Below are positions 27,603-35,466 of a DNA stretch of 64,000 nucleotides, one piece after another. Both the position numbers and the translations under genes were made by a program. A model generated the notes under the pieces. The model saw only the letters and a program-made list of their open reading frames with translations. It was not told the DNA's origin and made no database searches. This stretch comes from Chromohalobacter israelensis (lineage in GTDB: Bacteria > Pseudomonadota > Gammaproteobacteria > Pseudomonadales > Halomonadaceae): NCBI GenBank assembly GCA_000761475.1, contig JQNW01000007.1, positions 124,001 through 188,000 of the forward strand. The letters run 5' to 3'. Numbering within the stretch: the first letter of the stretch is position 1; each line of letters opens with the position of its first letter.

Positions 27603-28388
27603 TCAGGCGCGACCGGCGAAGCGTTGGATGGTGGCGAGCTGGCGCCGCAGTGCCCGGTCGACGACACCGGGTACCACGGCATTGAGACGCACGAAGAGTC
27701 GCTCCGGCCAGCCCAGATGGCGCTCGACGGTACGCTGCTCGACCGCGCGGAGAACCGCGTCGGCGACCTGCTCCGGGCTGTCCATGGCGTTGCCCAGTTC
27801 GGCGTTGAGGGCATTGACCGTGACGTCGTTCATCGCCGTGCGGGTGGCCCGCGGAGCGACGTAGTGCACGTGGACCCGGGTGTCGGCGAGCTCGCGACGC
27901 AGGGCCTGCGAGAAACCGCGCAGCGCGGCCTTGCTGGCGCAGTAGCTGGCGTAGCCGGGGTAACCGATGGCGCCGAAGGTCGAGCCGAGATTGACGATCC
28001 ATGCCTCGTCGTCGGCCTTGAGCAACGGCAGCATGGCCTGGGTGAGCTGCAGGGTGGCGGTCACGTTGAGCGCGATCATCTCGCTCACGCTCTCTGGAGG
28101 CTGGGCGTCGAACAGCCCGAAGTGATTGACCCCGGCGGCGTTGATCAGCATGTCGATGTCGAGCTCGCGGGCGGCTTCGACCAGGCGCTGGCGGGCGTCG
28201 GTATCGCACAGGTCGACGGCTCGCCACTCGGCGGGCACCGGCAGCTCGTCGGCCAGTGCCTGCAGTGCCGTCGGCTTGCGACCTGCCAACAGCAGTCGCG
28301 CGCCCCGGCGCGCCAGGGCCAGCGCCAGGGCACGGCCGATCCCGCCGCTGGCTCCCGTGAGAAGGATGCGCCGTTCAGACCAGTGCAT
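27603..28388 (-). CDS. Short-chain dehydrogenase/reductase in acyl-metabolite operon
   Basis: 261-residue classical SDR with cofactor motif LLTGASGGIGRALA (9-22), LINAAGVNHFG, the serine in NLGSTFGAIGYPG and YCASKAALRGF as the catalytic pair. The C terminus ends RLNAVVPGVVDRALRRQLAT. It would reduce a ketone or aldehyde, or the reverse, with NAD(P)H. The start overlaps the upstream heme-oxygenase-like gene by 14 bases, indicating translational coupling. It is fourth in a set with thermostable-hemolysin-family, AMP-binding and diiron genes. Substrate unknown. Confidence 0.88.
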   Translation of the reverse strand: MHWSERRILLTGASGGIGRALALALARRGARLLLAGRKPTALQALADELPVPAEWRAVDLCDTDARQRLVEAARELDIDMLINAAGVNHFGLFDAQPPESVSEMIALNVTATLQLTQAMLPLLKADDEAWIVNLGSTFGAIGYPGYASYCASKAALRGFSQALRRELADTRVHVHYVAPRATRTAMNDVTVNALNAELGNAMDSPEQVADAVLRAVEQRTVERHLGWPERLFVRLNAVVPGVVDRALRRQLATIQRFAGRA

Positions 28389-29064
28389 GGGCGAGCGCCT
28401 CCGTGGCAGGGCCTTCGCTGGTCTCCAGCCCGCGAAACATCGCCCCGTAAAGCCGGTAGACCATGTTGGCGGTGTCGATCACCGCCTGCAGGTCGCCGTC
28501 GTCGTCGAGGCGATCGATCAACCCCTCGAAGAACGCCAGATGGCCGATATCGAGATCGCCGTGGGACTCGAGATAATGGAAGGCGTCCCCGGACAGTCCG
28601 AGGCCTTCGCGGATCGCCCCGGCGGCGCGGGTGGCCAGTGCGGTGCTGGTGCCCTCGAGAACGAAGACCATGCCGAAGAACCCCACCGGATTGTCGTGGC
28701 CGATGACGTCGCGCACGTAACGCACCATCAGCTCGGTGGCCGGCGCCGGTCGGCTGGCGGCTGCGTGGTCCGGGTCGCCGCCGGCGGCGCGAATGTCGTC
28801 GAGGATCCAGCGCTGATGGCCGTACTCCTCTTCGATGTACTCGACCAGGGCGCCGCGAAGCCATTCAAGACGCTCGGGAAGCCGCGCACCGCATGCCATC
28901 ATCAGCGGCACGGTGTGCTTGACGTGGTGGTATGCCTGGCCGAGAAAGGCCAGGTATTCGTCCCGGCTGATATGCCCGTTCAGGGCGCGCTGGATGATCG
29001 GGGTGTCGAGCAGCCAGGTGCGTGACTCGACGGTGGCCTGCTGGAGATGGCGATAGGCGCTCAT
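28375..29064 (-). CDS. Heme-oxygenase-like (TenA/CADD-type) putative diiron enzyme
   Basis: 229-residue all-alpha protein of the iron-containing redox enzyme / TenA-like superfamily. Candidate metal ligands are E80 and H83 (EEEYGH), E137 (FVLEGTS) and H168, D172, H175 (HGDLDIGH, an H-x3-D-x2-H pattern). The latter spacing is that of CADD-type non-heme diiron oxidases. This is not a thiaminase: no thiamine genes are near. By family such enzymes oxidise or cleave acyl or amino-acid-derived substrates with O2. The start overlaps the AMP-binding gene stop as ATGA (29061-29064). Confidence 0.85.
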   Translation of the reverse strand: MSAYRHLQQATVESRTWLLDTPIIQRALNGHISRDEYLAFLGQAYHHVKHTVPLMMACGARLPERLEWLRGALVEYIEEEYGHQRWILDDIRAAGGDPDHAAASRPAPATELMVRYVRDVIGHDNPVGFFGMVFVLEGTSTALATRAAGAIREGLGLSGDAFHYLESHGDLDIGHLAFFEGLIDRLDDDGDLQAVIDTANMVYRLYGAMFRGLETSEGPATEALAHALV

Positions 29065-30566
29065 GGTGTCTCCTTCGGGGAATGATGGACGGGAACGGGA
29101 GTGGCGATACTGTCGAGCGGGGCCTCGAGCCAGTCGCGATGACGGGCGGCCAGCGCATCGCGACGCAGCCGGCCATTGGCGGTGGTCAGATCCTCGGTGG
29201 CGGTGAAGGGGCCGGCACGGCGCCAGTGCGTGATGCGTGCGTAGTCGGGAAGGCGAGCATTGGCCGCAGCGACGGCATCCTCGAGCTGCGCAGCGTCGAT
29301 ATTGTCATGCGCCGGCACCAGCAGGGCGCGGTTGGCGGGCAGTGCCTCGCCGTGGACCCAAGCCTGGGCGATGGCCGGCTCGGCGGTGAGTTCGGCCTCG
29401 ACCCAGGCGGGGTCGACGTTGCGCCCATAGGCGGTAATGAAGCGTTGATGGCGGCGCCCGGTCAGGACCAGACGTCCGTCTTCCCAGCGTCCCAGGTCAC
29501 CGGTGGGCCAGAGCGTGGGGGGCGGCGCGGAATCGCCGAGATAGCCGAGCATCGTTGTGCCGGCGACATGGATCTCGCCATCCGCATCGAGCGTCAGGCG
29601 CGCATGGGGCAGCGGTCGGCCCACACTGCCGGGGCGGTTGTCGCCGGGGCGATTGAGGGTCACCACCGAGGCGCACTCGGAGAGACCGTACCCTTCGTAG
29701 ACCGGCCAGCCGGCGTCGTGCGAGGCCTCGAGAAGGTGCGGCGAGACCCGGGCGCCGCCCACGGCGATGAAACGCGCCTCTGGAGGCGGCGAAAGGCGTG
29801 AGGTGGCGAGCAGCGCTTCCAGCAACCGCGGTACCAGGATCAGGCTGTGGGGCCGGTATGCCTCGAGCTGGCGACGGGCTCGAGCGACATCGAAACCGCT
29901 GGCGCCCTGCCAGCCGAGCGCGGCCAGCCCGGGCAGTACGCTGTGCGCACCCAGCCACAGGGGAGCGTAGAGGCCGCCGATGTTTTCCAGCAGGGTGGCC
30001 AGCGGCAGCATGGCGAGATGGCGCGTCGCACCGCACCCGGCGGCGACCTCGGCCAGGCTTTCGGCGGTGCGCAGTTGCGTCTCGGCGTTCAGGCAGACGC
30101 CCTTGGGGGCACCACTGGTCCCCGAGGTGAAGGTGATCTTGACGGTGCCGTCTGGCACCGGCGGTGCGCTGTCGATACGTCGGCGCCACAGCGTCGCATC
30201 CGGCCCGCGGGCAAAGCCCAGTGCCTGACCGAGCTCGGCTGGGCCGATCAGCGCGTCAAGCCCGGCGCGCTCGACGATGTGGGCCTGTTGCGATGCCGAG
30301 AAGAACCCGGGCAGCGGGACGTTGATGCTGCCGGCGAACAGCAGTGCCAGATCCCACAGCGCCCAGTCGATGCCGTTGTCCAGCGCCAGGCCGACGCGCC
30401 TGGCCCCCGCGGCACGCAGTCGGCTGGCACGGGTCTCGACTTCATCATGCAAGTCGGCGTAGGTGAGTCGGCGCTGCGCGCTCTCCAGGGCCACTGATGA
30501 CGGCCACGAGTGCGCCAGGGTCGCCAGGTGACGATAAAAGCGTTCCGTCATCATGGTCGCGTTCAT
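29061..30566 (-). CDS. AMP-binding acyl/aryl-activating enzyme
   Basis: 501-residue ANL-superfamily adenylate-forming enzyme. The P-loop is ITFTSGTSGAPKGVCL (about 144-159), with YEGYGLSEC (A5) and the A7 aspartate in PTGDLGRWEDG followed by LTGRRHQRFITAYGRNVDP. The C-terminal A10 position reads TANGRLRR, with arginine (R466) where the catalytic lysine usually stands. No carrier-protein domain is attached. It presumably activates a fatty or other carboxylic acid for the adjacent acyltransferase-like and oxidase proteins. It overlaps both neighbours by 4 bases. Confidence 0.88.
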   Translation of the reverse strand: MNATMMTERFYRHLATLAHSWPSSVALESAQRRLTYADLHDEVETRASRLRAAGARRVGLALDNGIDWALWDLALLFAGSINVPLPGFFSASQQAHIVERAGLDALIGPAELGQALGFARGPDATLWRRRIDSAPPVPDGTVKITFTSGTSGAPKGVCLNAETQLRTAESLAEVAAGCGATRHLAMLPLATLLENIGGLYAPLWLGAHSVLPGLAALGWQGASGFDVARARRQLEAYRPHSLILVPRLLEALLATSRLSPPPEARFIAVGGARVSPHLLEASHDAGWPVYEGYGLSECASVVTLNRPGDNRPGSVGRPLPHARLTLDADGEIHVAGTTMLGYLGDSAPPPTLWPTGDLGRWEDGRLVLTGRRHQRFITAYGRNVDPAWVEAELTAEPAIAQAWVHGEALPANRALLVPAHDNIDAAQLEDAVAAANARLPDYARITHWRRAGPFTATEDLTTANGRLRRDALAARHRDWLEAPLDSIATPVPVHHSPKETP

Positions 30567-31258
30567 CCTCGTGCCTGCGCGATGGAGGCGGACGCCCCGC
30601 CCGAGCGCATGCCCGTCCGGCGTGCCGGGGGCAGCGTCACGATGGCCTGGTTGGGCGCACCACTGCCGAGCAGTTGCCAGGCCCGACGCAGATCACCTCC
30701 CATGACCTGCGGTGCGTGGGTGTAGTAACGGCCCCAGGCGTGACGTTGCTGGCCCAGTCGCGCCGGGTCGGCCTCGGCCAGCGGCCACGCTTCCAGGCCG
30801 AGTCTGTGAAACGCGTTGCGGACTTGTGTGGTGGCGGTAAAGGTCAGCCACTGCATCCCTTCGTCGATCAGGGTGCCGATCAGCATGACGATCAGCGGAC
30901 GCAGCAGGCCGGGGCGTAGCGTGACGAGGTTGCCGACTTCTATCACTTGGTGACGTGCGATGCAGGGGACGCCCGCTACCTCGGCAAGGCGTCGCTCGAT
31001 GGGGGCCTCGAGGTAGCGCTCCAGGAATAGCGATGCATGACCGGCATTGCAGAGCCCCAGTGCGGCCAGGAGCTCCTCGTCGCGCCAGAGGCCGAAAAGG
31101 CGTGGCTGGAAGTGGGTCAGGGTGGCGCCATGCTCGCGGGCATAGCCATCGGCGATGAAGGCCTCCAGCGTGGTGCGCTCGGCGATATCGGCCTCGCGCC
31201 AGACGTGGGGCGGTCGCGCGACGGTGGTGAAACGGGGGCTGCGTGGTTCGTGCATCAC
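30563..31258 (-). CDS. Thermostable hemolysin family protein (putative acyltransferase fold)
   Basis: 231-residue protein resembling the Vibrio delta-VPH 'thermostable hemolysin' family. Typical segments are FIADGYAREHGATLTHFQPRL and RHQVIEVGNLVTLRPG followed by the long hydrophobic LRPLIVMLIGTLIDEGMQWL. No signal peptide is present, so it is cytoplasmic and the hemolysin label is probably misleading. The fold is, as far as I recall, GNAT/LuxI-like, compatible with N-acyl transfer. Start codons GTG (31258) and ATG (31255) are adjacent; GAGGG lies 6 and 9 bases before them inside a hairpin. It is the first gene of a coupled operon. Confidence 0.82.
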   Translation of the reverse strand: MMHEPRSPRFTTVARPPHVWREADIAERTTLEAFIADGYAREHGATLTHFQPRLFGLWRDEELLAALGLCNAGHASLFLERYLEAPIERRLAEVAGVPCIARHQVIEVGNLVTLRPGLLRPLIVMLIGTLIDEGMQWLTFTATTQVRNAFHRLGLEAWPLAEADPARLGQQRHAWGRYYTHAPQVMGGDLRRAWQLLGSGAPNQAIVTLPPARRTGMRSGGASASIAQARG

Positions 31259-31290
31259 TTTCTACCCTCGACCAAGGAAGTCGAGGGTAG
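31259..31290 (-). promoter_or_regulatory. 5' leader hairpin sequestering the ribosome binding site
   Basis: CTACCCTCGAC pairs perfectly with GTCGAGGGTAG (arms 31280-31290 and 31262-31272) with loop TTCCTTG. The 3' arm contains GAGGG, the only good Shine-Dalgarno for the gene at 31258, and ends 3-4 bases before the start codon. No T run follows, so it is unlikely to be a terminator. It would block initiation when folded. Confidence 0.6.
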
Positions 31291-31305
31291 CGTTGCATCG
31301 CCACG

Positions 31306-31322
31306 CTTAACGCTTGCTTAAC
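31306..31322 (-). promoter_or_regulatory. Candidate PmrA/QseB-like direct-repeat box
   Basis: CTTAAC-GCTTG-CTTAAC (plus-strand reading) is a hexamer direct repeat with 11-bp period that fits the YTTAA-type box of PmrA/QseB regulators. It sits about 50 bp upstream of the thermostable-hemolysin-family gene start, where a -35 region would be. Confidence 0.45.
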
Positions 31323-31352
31323 ATCATGTACGACTTGCCGGCCGAAGGGCGT

Positions 31353-31946
31353 TTATGCCGTGACCTGCAGGTAGGCCCAGACGCCGAAGAGTGCCACCCC
31401 CAGCAGGCCGATGGGGCGTGCATGGCGTCGCCACAGGGACATGGCTGCGTCACCCGCCAGATGGACCAGGACGGCAAGACCGAAGTAGCGCAGACCTCGC
31501 GCCAGCAAGGCGGCGAGCATGAAAAGCAGGAACGGGTAGCCGCTCGAGCCGGCAGCGAGCATGGCGATCTGGAACGGGATGGGAATGATCCCCACGGCAA
31601 GGACCGCCATGAAGCCATCGCTTGCCATTCTGGCCTGGAAGGCCGCGTAGGCATCCTGTCCGCCGAACCACGGGATCAGCGTGCCTCCCCAGGTTTGCAG
31701 CGCCCATGAGCCCAGTGCATAGCCGACGGCGGCGGCGCACAGGTTGCCGGCCAGTGCCACGCCTGCCAGGCGCCATTTGCGCCGGGGCTGTGCAAGCATC
31801 CACGGGATCAGGATGGTCTCGATGGGGATCGGGACCAGCAGCGTCTCCAGCACCGAGGCCAGAAACAAGAGCGGCAGGGCGTGCCGGGAGTGCGAGAGTC
31901 GGTCGAGCCAAGCTGTGGCTGACGCCAGGCGTGTCGGTGGTGGCAT
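31353..31946 (-). CDS. YqaA/DedA-like (VTT-domain) inner-membrane protein
   Basis: 197-residue integral membrane protein with the YqaA pattern: LFLASVLETLLVPIPIETIL (proline-glutamate membrane re-entrant signature), ALAGNLCAAAVGYALGSWAL and VGIIPIPFQIAMLAAGSSGYPF. Four to five hydrophobic segments. VTT/DedA relatives act in lipid scrambling and envelope integrity, but YqaA itself has no proven function. No good Shine-Dalgarno before the ATG at 31946. Confidence 0.82.
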   Translation of the reverse strand: MPPPTRLASATAWLDRLSHSRHALPLLFLASVLETLLVPIPIETILIPWMLAQPRRKWRLAGVALAGNLCAAAVGYALGSWALQTWGGTLIPWFGGQDAYAAFQARMASDGFMAVLAVGIIPIPFQIAMLAAGSSGYPFLLFMLAALLARGLRYFGLAVLVHLAGDAAMSLWRRHARPIGLLGVALFGVWAYLQVTA

Positions 31947-32152
31947 AAGGCTTTTTAATGAAAATTAATGAGTTATCTGATTAAATATAAACGGAAGTTA
32001 TGGTTGTGCTGTGTGGAGCATGCCATTGTCGTCGAATGGTCTCATGTTCTCGGCTTTGGTACTCACATGCATTGCAGACCTGCCGAGCACGGTGATAAGA
32101 AGCCCGAAAGGCATGGAATATCGCCTTGTGGGTGACTCAAGAGGATAGCAGC

Positions 32153-33787
32153 ATGGCCAACAATGGAAGGCAACGCGTATTTATCGTCTCCGCCTTGATC
32201 GTCGCGGTTCTCGTCGCCATCGGGGCGGCGTTTCCCGAGCGTTTCGGCAGCGCGGCGTCGTCGGCATTATCCGGCATTTCGCACTATTTCGGGTGGTTCT
32301 ACCTGTTTTCGGTGTTCGGGTTCGTGGTGTTCTTGCTGACGCTGGCGTGCAGCAAGTATGGCAAGATTCGGCTCGGCCCCCAGGACAGTTCGCCCTCCTA
32401 CAGTTTCTTCTCGTGGGTCAGCATGCTGCTGGCGGCGGGGTTCGGCGTCGGCCTGGTGTTCTACGGCATGGCCGAGCCGATGACGCACTTCCTCGAACCG
32501 CCCTACGGTGATGTGGAAGGCGGTACCGAAGAGGCGGCACGCTATGCCATCCAATACAGCTTCTTCAATTGGGGCATTCATCAGTGGGCCGCGTTTTCCG
32601 TGGTGGGGCTGATCATTGCCTATTATCAGTTCCGCAAGGGCCAGGCGGGGCTGGTCTCCAACGTGCTTTCGAGCATGACCGCCAAGCGTCCCAAGATGCG
32701 CAAGCTGGGACCGGCGCTGGATGTCTTTGCCGTGGTCGCGACGGTGATGGGGGTGGCGACCTCCATCGGTCTGGCGGTGCTGCAGATCAACGGCGGCCTG
32801 CATGCGGTCTTCGGTGTCGAAGAGGGCATGACGTGGCAGTTCATCATCATGGGGGCGATGTTTTTGTGTTACATGGTCTCCACCTGGTCGGGGCTGGACA
32901 AGGGCATCAAGCGCCTTTCCAACCTCAACATGGCGCTGTGCTTCGCGTTGATGTTCTACGTGCTGTTCACGGGCCCCACCGTGGCCATTCTCGAGACCAT
33001 CACCCTGGGGATCGGCGACTACCTGCAGAACATCGTGGGCATGAGCCTGCGGGTCGCGCCGTATAGCGACAACACCTGGGCCAGCAACTGGACGATCTTC
33101 TATTGGGCCTGGGTCATCGCCTGGTCGCCGTTCGTGGGCACCTTCGTGGCGCGCGTCTCGCGTGGGCGCACCATCAAGGAGTACGTGTTCGGCGTGTTGA
33201 TCGTGCCGCCGCTGCTGGCCTGCCTGTGGATCGGGGTCTTCGGCGGTGCGGCGCTCAACATGGAGCTCACCGGCGACGTGGGACTGGCCTCGGCCACGGC
33301 AGACAACATCACGGTGGCGCTGTTCCGGATGTTCGAGCTGATGCCGTTCTCCAATGTGCTGTCGGTGGTGGCGCTGTCGCTGATCTTCATTTTCCTGGTG
33401 ACCTCGGCGGACTCGGCGACCTATATCGTGTCGCAGATGACCGATGGCGGTTCGCTGAATCCGCCGCTGTTCAAGCGGGTGATCTGGGGGGTACTGATCG
33501 CGGCGATCTGTCTGACCCTGCTGATCGCCGGCGGACTGAATGGTCTGCAATCGGCGGCCGTACTGGCGGCGTTACCCTTCACCTTCATCCTGTATGGCAT
33601 GATTGCCGTGCTGGTGAAGGAATTGCGCGCCGATCGCAAGGCGATGCTGACATCGCTTTATCATCGTCATGGGGAAACGCCGGTAGGTGCCGATGCCTTC
33701 GAGGCGGAAACGCTGGCGGAAGCCGAGCGGTACCGTCGTGCGCCGAACGTGGTCAACCGGCGCATCAATACGCGCGACGGTACCTGA
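32153..33787 (+). CDS. BCCT-family betaine/choline/carnitine transporter
   Basis: 544-residue carrier with 12 hydrophobic segments. Signature segments are SFFSWVSMLLAAGFGVGLVF followed by YGMAEPMTHF, INWGIHQWA-like SFFNWGIHQWAAF and the aromatic box FYWAWVIAWSPFVGTFVARVSRGRTIKE (only part quoted elsewhere in family signatures). It imports betaine-type compatible solutes with Na+ or H+, fitting a halophile. ATG at 32153 has AGAGGA; an upstream in-frame TTG (32126) lacks one. The AT-rich 200-bp leader region probably carries an osmoregulated promoter. Exact substrate is uncertain. Confidence 0.93.
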   Translation: MANNGRQRVFIVSALIVAVLVAIGAAFPERFGSAASSALSGISHYFGWFYLFSVFGFVVFLLTLACSKYGKIRLGPQDSSPSYSFFSWVSMLLAAGFGVGLVFYGMAEPMTHFLEPPYGDVEGGTEEAARYAIQYSFFNWGIHQWAAFSVVGLIIAYYQFRKGQAGLVSNVLSSMTAKRPKMRKLGPALDVFAVVATVMGVATSIGLAVLQINGGLHAVFGVEEGMTWQFIIMGAMFLCYMVSTWSGLDKGIKRLSNLNMALCFALMFYVLFTGPTVAILETITLGIGDYLQNIVGMSLRVAPYSDNTWASNWTIFYWAWVIAWSPFVGTFVARVSRGRTIKEYVFGVLIVPPLLACLWIGVFGGAALNMELTGDVGLASATADNITVALFRMFELMPFSNVLSVVALSLIFIFLVTSADSATYIVSQMTDGGSLNPPLFKRVIWGVLIAAICLTLLIAGGLNGLQSAAVLAALPFTFILYGMIAVLVKELRADRKAMLTSLYHRHGETPVGADAFEAETLAEAERYRRAPNVVNRRINTRDGT

Positions 33788-33808
33788 GGGCCGCGCTCGA
33801 TAGTGGCT

Positions 33809-33834
33809 AACGCCCGGCTCCGGCCGGGCGTTTT
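33809..33834 (+). terminator. Terminator of the BCCT gene
   Basis: 10-bp stem AACGCCCGGC/GCCGGGCGTT with tetraloop TCCG, followed by TT. It lies 22 bases after the stop of the BCCT gene. Confidence 0.88.
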
Positions 33835-33903
33835 GCGTCGTCCTCTGGTGGAATCGGACCACAGCCCTTATCGTTAGTCAGATCGTTCAGCACGGAGTCA
33901 CGT

Positions 33904-34089
33904 ATGCCCATGGCCAAAGCAAGCCGGCGTCAGCGCCATGGCGCCACGCGTCGTCTGGAAGCGCGCGGCGGCGGGTGGCGTTCGCGTCGCGGTTTCGATG
34001 CCTGGCTTGACCGGCTGGTGAGCGGCGCCGTGCTAACGGCGCTGCTGGTCGGCGTCCTGGCATTGCTCGTGACGCTGATATGGGGGTGA
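33904..34089 (+). CDS. Small single-pass membrane protein (61 aa)
   Basis: The sequence starts MPMAKASRRQRHGATRRL. The N-terminal 34 residues are strongly basic and are followed by one C-terminal helix (VSGAVLTALLVGVLALLVTL) ending IWG, so it is probably anchored with the basic end in the cytoplasm. CGGAG lies 7 bases before the ATG. It stands alone and abuts the convergent gene at 34090. No family recognised. Confidence 0.6.
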   Translation: MPMAKASRRQRHGATRRLEARGGGWRSRRGFDAWLDRLVSGAVLTALLVGVLALLVTLIWG

Positions 34090-34518
34090 TCAGGTGCGCG
34101 TCGCCGATGCCGGCGCAATGCCGAAGTAACGCGCGAAGATCCAGGTGCCGACACCCCAGGCGCCATTGACCAGAAAGCCGATGGGGAACCCCGCAAGATT
34201 GAGACCGCGCCCCTTGAGCGGGAAGACGATGAACAGGGCCACCAGCGTCAAGGCGATACCGCCGAACACGAGGCCTTTCCACCACCCTCCGTGGCTGATG
34301 CGATAGCGCAGGAACAGCCACAGCATGACGATGCCCCACAGGCCGCCCCAGAAACTGGCCGACAGCCATTGCGGCACACCCAGCGGTGGCACCGATGTCG
34401 TGCTGTAGGGCGCGAAGGGCACGATCGCATAGGCATGCAGTAGCCCGGCCATCGGCTGGTGGAAACAGAGCACGGCGAGAAAGCCGGCGACGAAGGCGAG
34501 CGGAATCCAGCGCGGCAT
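34090..34518 (-). CDS. Multi-pass membrane protein, function unknown (142 aa)
   Basis: Begins MPRWIPLAFVAGFLAVLCFH and has four hydrophobic segments, including WGIVMLWLFLRYRI, KGLVFGGIALTLVALFIVF and LAGFPIGFLVNGAWGVG. AGGAG precedes the start. The pattern resembles small hypothetical inner-membrane proteins in halomonads; no activity can be assigned. Its stop is directly adjacent to the stop of the convergent 61-residue gene. Confidence 0.75.
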   Translation of the reverse strand: MPRWIPLAFVAGFLAVLCFHQPMAGLLHAYAIVPFAPYSTTSVPPLGVPQWLSASFWGGLWGIVMLWLFLRYRISHGGWWKGLVFGGIALTLVALFIVFPLKGRGLNLAGFPIGFLVNGAWGVGTWIFARYFGIAPASATRT

Positions 34519-34643
34519 GGTGGCATCTCCTCGAGGATAGGGTGCATTCAGTGTCGCTCAAATTCTCGCAGTGCACCGCCACAATCGTCGCGTTGCCCGT
34601 GGCGTTCGCTACACTGGTGACGTTGCATCGACCGGGAACCCGC

Positions 34644-35351
34644 ATGAAGCCTTCGCTTGCCACACTGGCCCTCGGTGGCGTGGTAATCGCCCTGGGCATC
34701 GCCCTGGACAAGGGGCTCTGGACGATCCCGCGTGAATGGAACCCCTTTCAACCCCTGCATCTCGAGGATCCGCTGACGCCAGTGACACAGTGGAAGCTCG
34801 GCCGCCTCGCGGAGGATCGCCAGGCATGCCTGGCCACGCTCGAGACGGCGCGACCGGGGACGCTGGCCTACACGCCGCTGGAGGATCATACCCCCGTGGC
34901 GGGGTGCCCGCTCGACAACGTGGTGCGCGTCCGGCGCGCCGGGGTCGATTTCAATGCCAGTTTCGTGGCTAGCTGCCCCCTGGCGGTGGCCTGGACGCTC
35001 TTCGAGCGACACCGCTTGCAGCCCGCCGCCCGGGACGTGTTCGGTGAGCCGGTTGCGTCGGTGCGTCACTTCGGCAGCTTCGCCTGTCGCAATATCTATC
35101 ATCGCGACAACGCGCGACGCAGTCAGCATGCCACGGCGGAGGCGCTCGACGTGGCGGCCTTTCGCCTGGCGGACGGGCGGCGCATCGTCTTGCTGGACGA
35201 CTGGGAGGGCGACGATTCGGCGGCCACGTTCCTGCGCCGTGTGCGCGATGGCGCCTGCGACGTCTTCGGAACCACGCTGGGGCCGGACTACAACGCGGCT
35301 CATGCCAATCATTTTCATCTGGGCATGCAAGGGATGTCGCTTTGCCGCTGA
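34644..35351 (+). CDS. Extensin-like C-terminal domain protein
   Basis: 235-residue protein with an N-terminal membrane anchor (LATLALGGVVIALGIAL) and a periplasmic domain of the bacterial extensin_2 family. It has GCPLDNVVRVRRAGVDF, SCPLAVAWTLFERH, SFACRNIYHRDNARRSQHAT, AEALDVAAFRLADG and ending NAAHANHFHLGM. Paired cysteines and the H/D/H pattern resemble a D,D-peptidase-like zinc fold (VanY/MepA-like), so a cell-wall role is plausible but unproven. Start at 34644 gives the anchor directly. Confidence 0.82.
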   Translation: MKPSLATLALGGVVIALGIALDKGLWTIPREWNPFQPLHLEDPLTPVTQWKLGRLAEDRQACLATLETARPGTLAYTPLEDHTPVAGCPLDNVVRVRRAGVDFNASFVASCPLAVAWTLFERHRLQPAARDVFGEPVASVRHFGSFACRNIYHRDNARRSQHATAEALDVAAFRLADGRRIVLLDDWEGDDSAATFLRRVRDGACDVFGTTLGPDYNAAHANHFHLGMQGMSLCR

Positions 35352-35466
35352 TCGCGGCGAAGGCGGTATGCGGGACAGATTGGGGCGTTGCCATGTGCGC
35401 GATGGCGTATGAATGTGCCAAACTGGGTTCGATCATCTCAGCGTTACGTTTTGTCAGGAGACAGCC

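Noticed and set aside
28375..29064. Thiaminase II (TenA) call
   Set aside because: No thiamine genes nearby and the residues fit a diiron site rather than the TenA cysteine centre.
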